64,000 nt of DNA, taken from positions 496,001 to 560,000 of the forward strand of contig NZ_JABASV010000001.1 of the NCBI RefSeq assembly GCF_016107625.1, read 5' to 3'. Position 1 is the first letter of the stretch. The number at the start of each line of letters is the position of its first letter. Positions 62,954-64,000 of this stretch are shown here, in pieces. Both the position numbers and the translations under genes were made by a program. The notes beneath the pieces were generated by a model. The model saw only the letters and a program-made list of their open reading frames with translations, had not been told where the DNA came from and did not search any database. Origin of the DNA: Vreelandella alkaliphila. Its GTDB lineage: Bacteria; Pseudomonadota; Gammaproteobacteria; Pseudomonadales; Halomonadaceae.

Positions 62954-64000
62954 ATGTCTTTTAATGTTGATACGCGGCCACGCAAACGGCTATTACTAAG
63001 CAGCGTGGCCGCTGCGTTTTTGCTGGCAAGTCCATTACTGGCCGCTCAAACGGCGCTTGATGAACCGCTTCCTGAGGCTGCGCCACTGCCCGCCTCATCG
63101 CTGGAAGGCCCGGCATTTTCGCCGGAACTAACGCAACTATTAACGCGCTTTCGCTGGCAAACGGGTCAGCCAATGGAAGCCACCCCTGCGCTAGGTGCGC
63201 TACGCCAAAAAATCCAACAGGCGCTAGAGCAACAGCCTCGAATTCTGGCACAACGCTCGCGTGAGCGTGAGTCGGTGCTGCAAATTGACGAAGTGCGCGC
63301 CGTACGCCGCCCTCAGGTAAACGCTGGGCTTGAGTACCGTAACGACTTGCAGCGCACTGAATCACTGCCCGACCGCGGCTCACGTGTTGACGCGGTCATT
63401 ACGCTCAGCCAGCTGTTGGTAGATTTTGGCGCCAGCGGCGAACGCATCCGCGCTGCCGATCTTAGCGCTGAAGCGGCTTACTGGCAGTCCCACGCCAGTG
63501 TCGAAGAAGAAGTCCTCTACGCCTTGAATGCCTACTTGGATGTTGCCCGTGTTAGCGCTCAGCGCCAGCTAGCTGAGCACAATCTGCAGCAGCATCAGCG
63601 CATTTTTGAAGACGTTCAACTTCGCCGCGAGGCAGGCGCCGGTTCGCGAGCCGATGTACTGCGTGCCCAGAGCCGCTTAAGCGACGCCAACTCGCGGCTA
63701 ATCTCTTTAGAAGGTGAGTTAGCCAGGGCGATTAACGTCTACCAAGAAGCGTTCTTTACCCAGCCCGACGAGCTGGCCTTGCCCCAAGGCGGGGCGCTAC
63801 TAAGCGAGACCAGCGCCGACCAACTGCTGGATAACGCCCTTGCACGTAACGCCTCGCTGCGTAGCCAAACCCTGGCCAGCGAGGCCAGCGAAGCCGACGC
63901 TCAAGCTACCCGTAACGCCCGCTTGCCTAGCCTGAGCGTAGCCGTGGAAGGTCGTCAATTCGATGTGAATGAGTTCAACGAATCGGATAATGACGTGGCG
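62954..64000 (+). CDS. TolC-family outer-membrane efflux/secretion channel, 3' end missing
   Basis: The frame is open from ATG 62954 (AGGAA upstream) to the window end, 349 codons with no stop. A signal peptide ends at about residue 30 (SPLLAAQT). Then come typical TolC helices: ALRQKIQQALEQQPRILAQR, YRNDLQRTESLPDRGSRVDAVITLSQLLVDFGASGERIRAAD, and LRREAGAGSRADVLRAQSRLSDANSRLI. RVDAVITLSQLLVDFG matches the conserved TolC strand-helix region. The neighbouring SapC gene suggests a type I secretion locus continuing beyond the window. Confidence 0.9.
   Translation, partial: MSFNVDTRPRKRLLLSSVAAAFLLASPLLAAQTALDEPLPEAAPLPASSLEGPAFSPELTQLLTRFRWQTGQPMEATPALGALRQKIQQALEQQPRILAQRSRERESVLQIDEVRAVRRPQVNAGLEYRNDLQRTESLPDRGSRVDAVITLSQLLVDFGASGERIRAADLSAEAAYWQSHASVEEEVLYALNAYLDVARVSAQRQLAEHNLQQHQRIFEDVQLRREAGAGSRADVLRAQSRLSDANSRLISLEGELARAINVYQEAFFTQPDELALPQGGALLSETSADQLLDNALARNASLRSQTLASEASEADAQATRNARLPSLSVAVEGRQFDVNEFNESDNDVA

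Overview
The window is chromosomal DNA from a gammaproteobacterium, most likely Halomonas or a close relative in the Halomonadaceae. The main reasons are conserved gene orders: pilW-rodZ-ispG-hisS-yfgM-bamB-der, dprA-tsaC-hemF-aroE facing def-fmt-rsmB-trkA-trkH, and lptFG facing pepA. Protein-level resemblance to Halomonas and Pseudomonas families agrees. I saw no rRNA, tRNA, CRISPR array, phage or transposase gene. The genus is an inference; I could not run a search.

Layout. 1-7.2 kb: cell shape, isoprenoid, His-tRNA, outer-membrane assembly and ribosome-assembly genes. 7.2-10 kb: a lipoprotein of unknown function, a DUF815-type ATPase, an M48 lipoprotein protease and a small membrane protein. 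10-17.7 kb: shikimate, haem, tRNA t6A and DNA-uptake genes on the minus strand, facing deformylase, formyltransferase and rRNA methyltransferase genes. 17.7-23 kb: dodecin, the Trk potassium system, a TraB-family protein and a DTW-domain tRNA modifier. 23.2-29 kb: a complete overlapping biotin operon, bioBFHCDA, behind a BirA-like operator. 29-31.5 kb: sirtuin and aceK. 31.6-37.5 kb: a compact ethanolamine-use locus (permease, eutBC, eutR) with no microcompartment genes, then a SAM methyltransferase. 37.5-46.5 kb: a DUF2805 protein, a ZigA-type zinc GTPase, RecQ-like helicase, SulP transporter with a DUF442 protein, tcdA, truC and sodC. 46.7-53.5 kb: a CstA-family transporter and a four-gene Opp/Nik-type ABC importer. 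53.6-64 kb: bacterioferritin and its ferredoxin, RDD protein, lptGF, pepA, ilvE, holC, an MFS transporter, SapC and a truncated TolC-family gene.

Most notable signals. (1) A Zur-box-like palindrome lies just upstream of the Opp/Nik-type ABC operon, and a second related site lies upstream of zigA. Together they suggest a zinc-limitation response that includes an ABC importer with its two permease domains fused in one protein. (2) At least nine intergenic gaps carry short tandem repeats (12-19 bp units, 2-4 copies). The sequence differs at each place, the period is mostly exact, and several copies overlap start or stop codons. I know of no standard name for this pattern. (3) A 152-bp MITE-like element with perfect 14-bp terminal inverted repeats sits at 43.7 kb. 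(4) The dprA-adjacent LysM-family protein has lost its LysM domain.

Starts were placed by ribosome-binding site and by family N-termini. ispG begins at the second possible start; with that choice its iron-sulfur ligands have the E. coli numbering.
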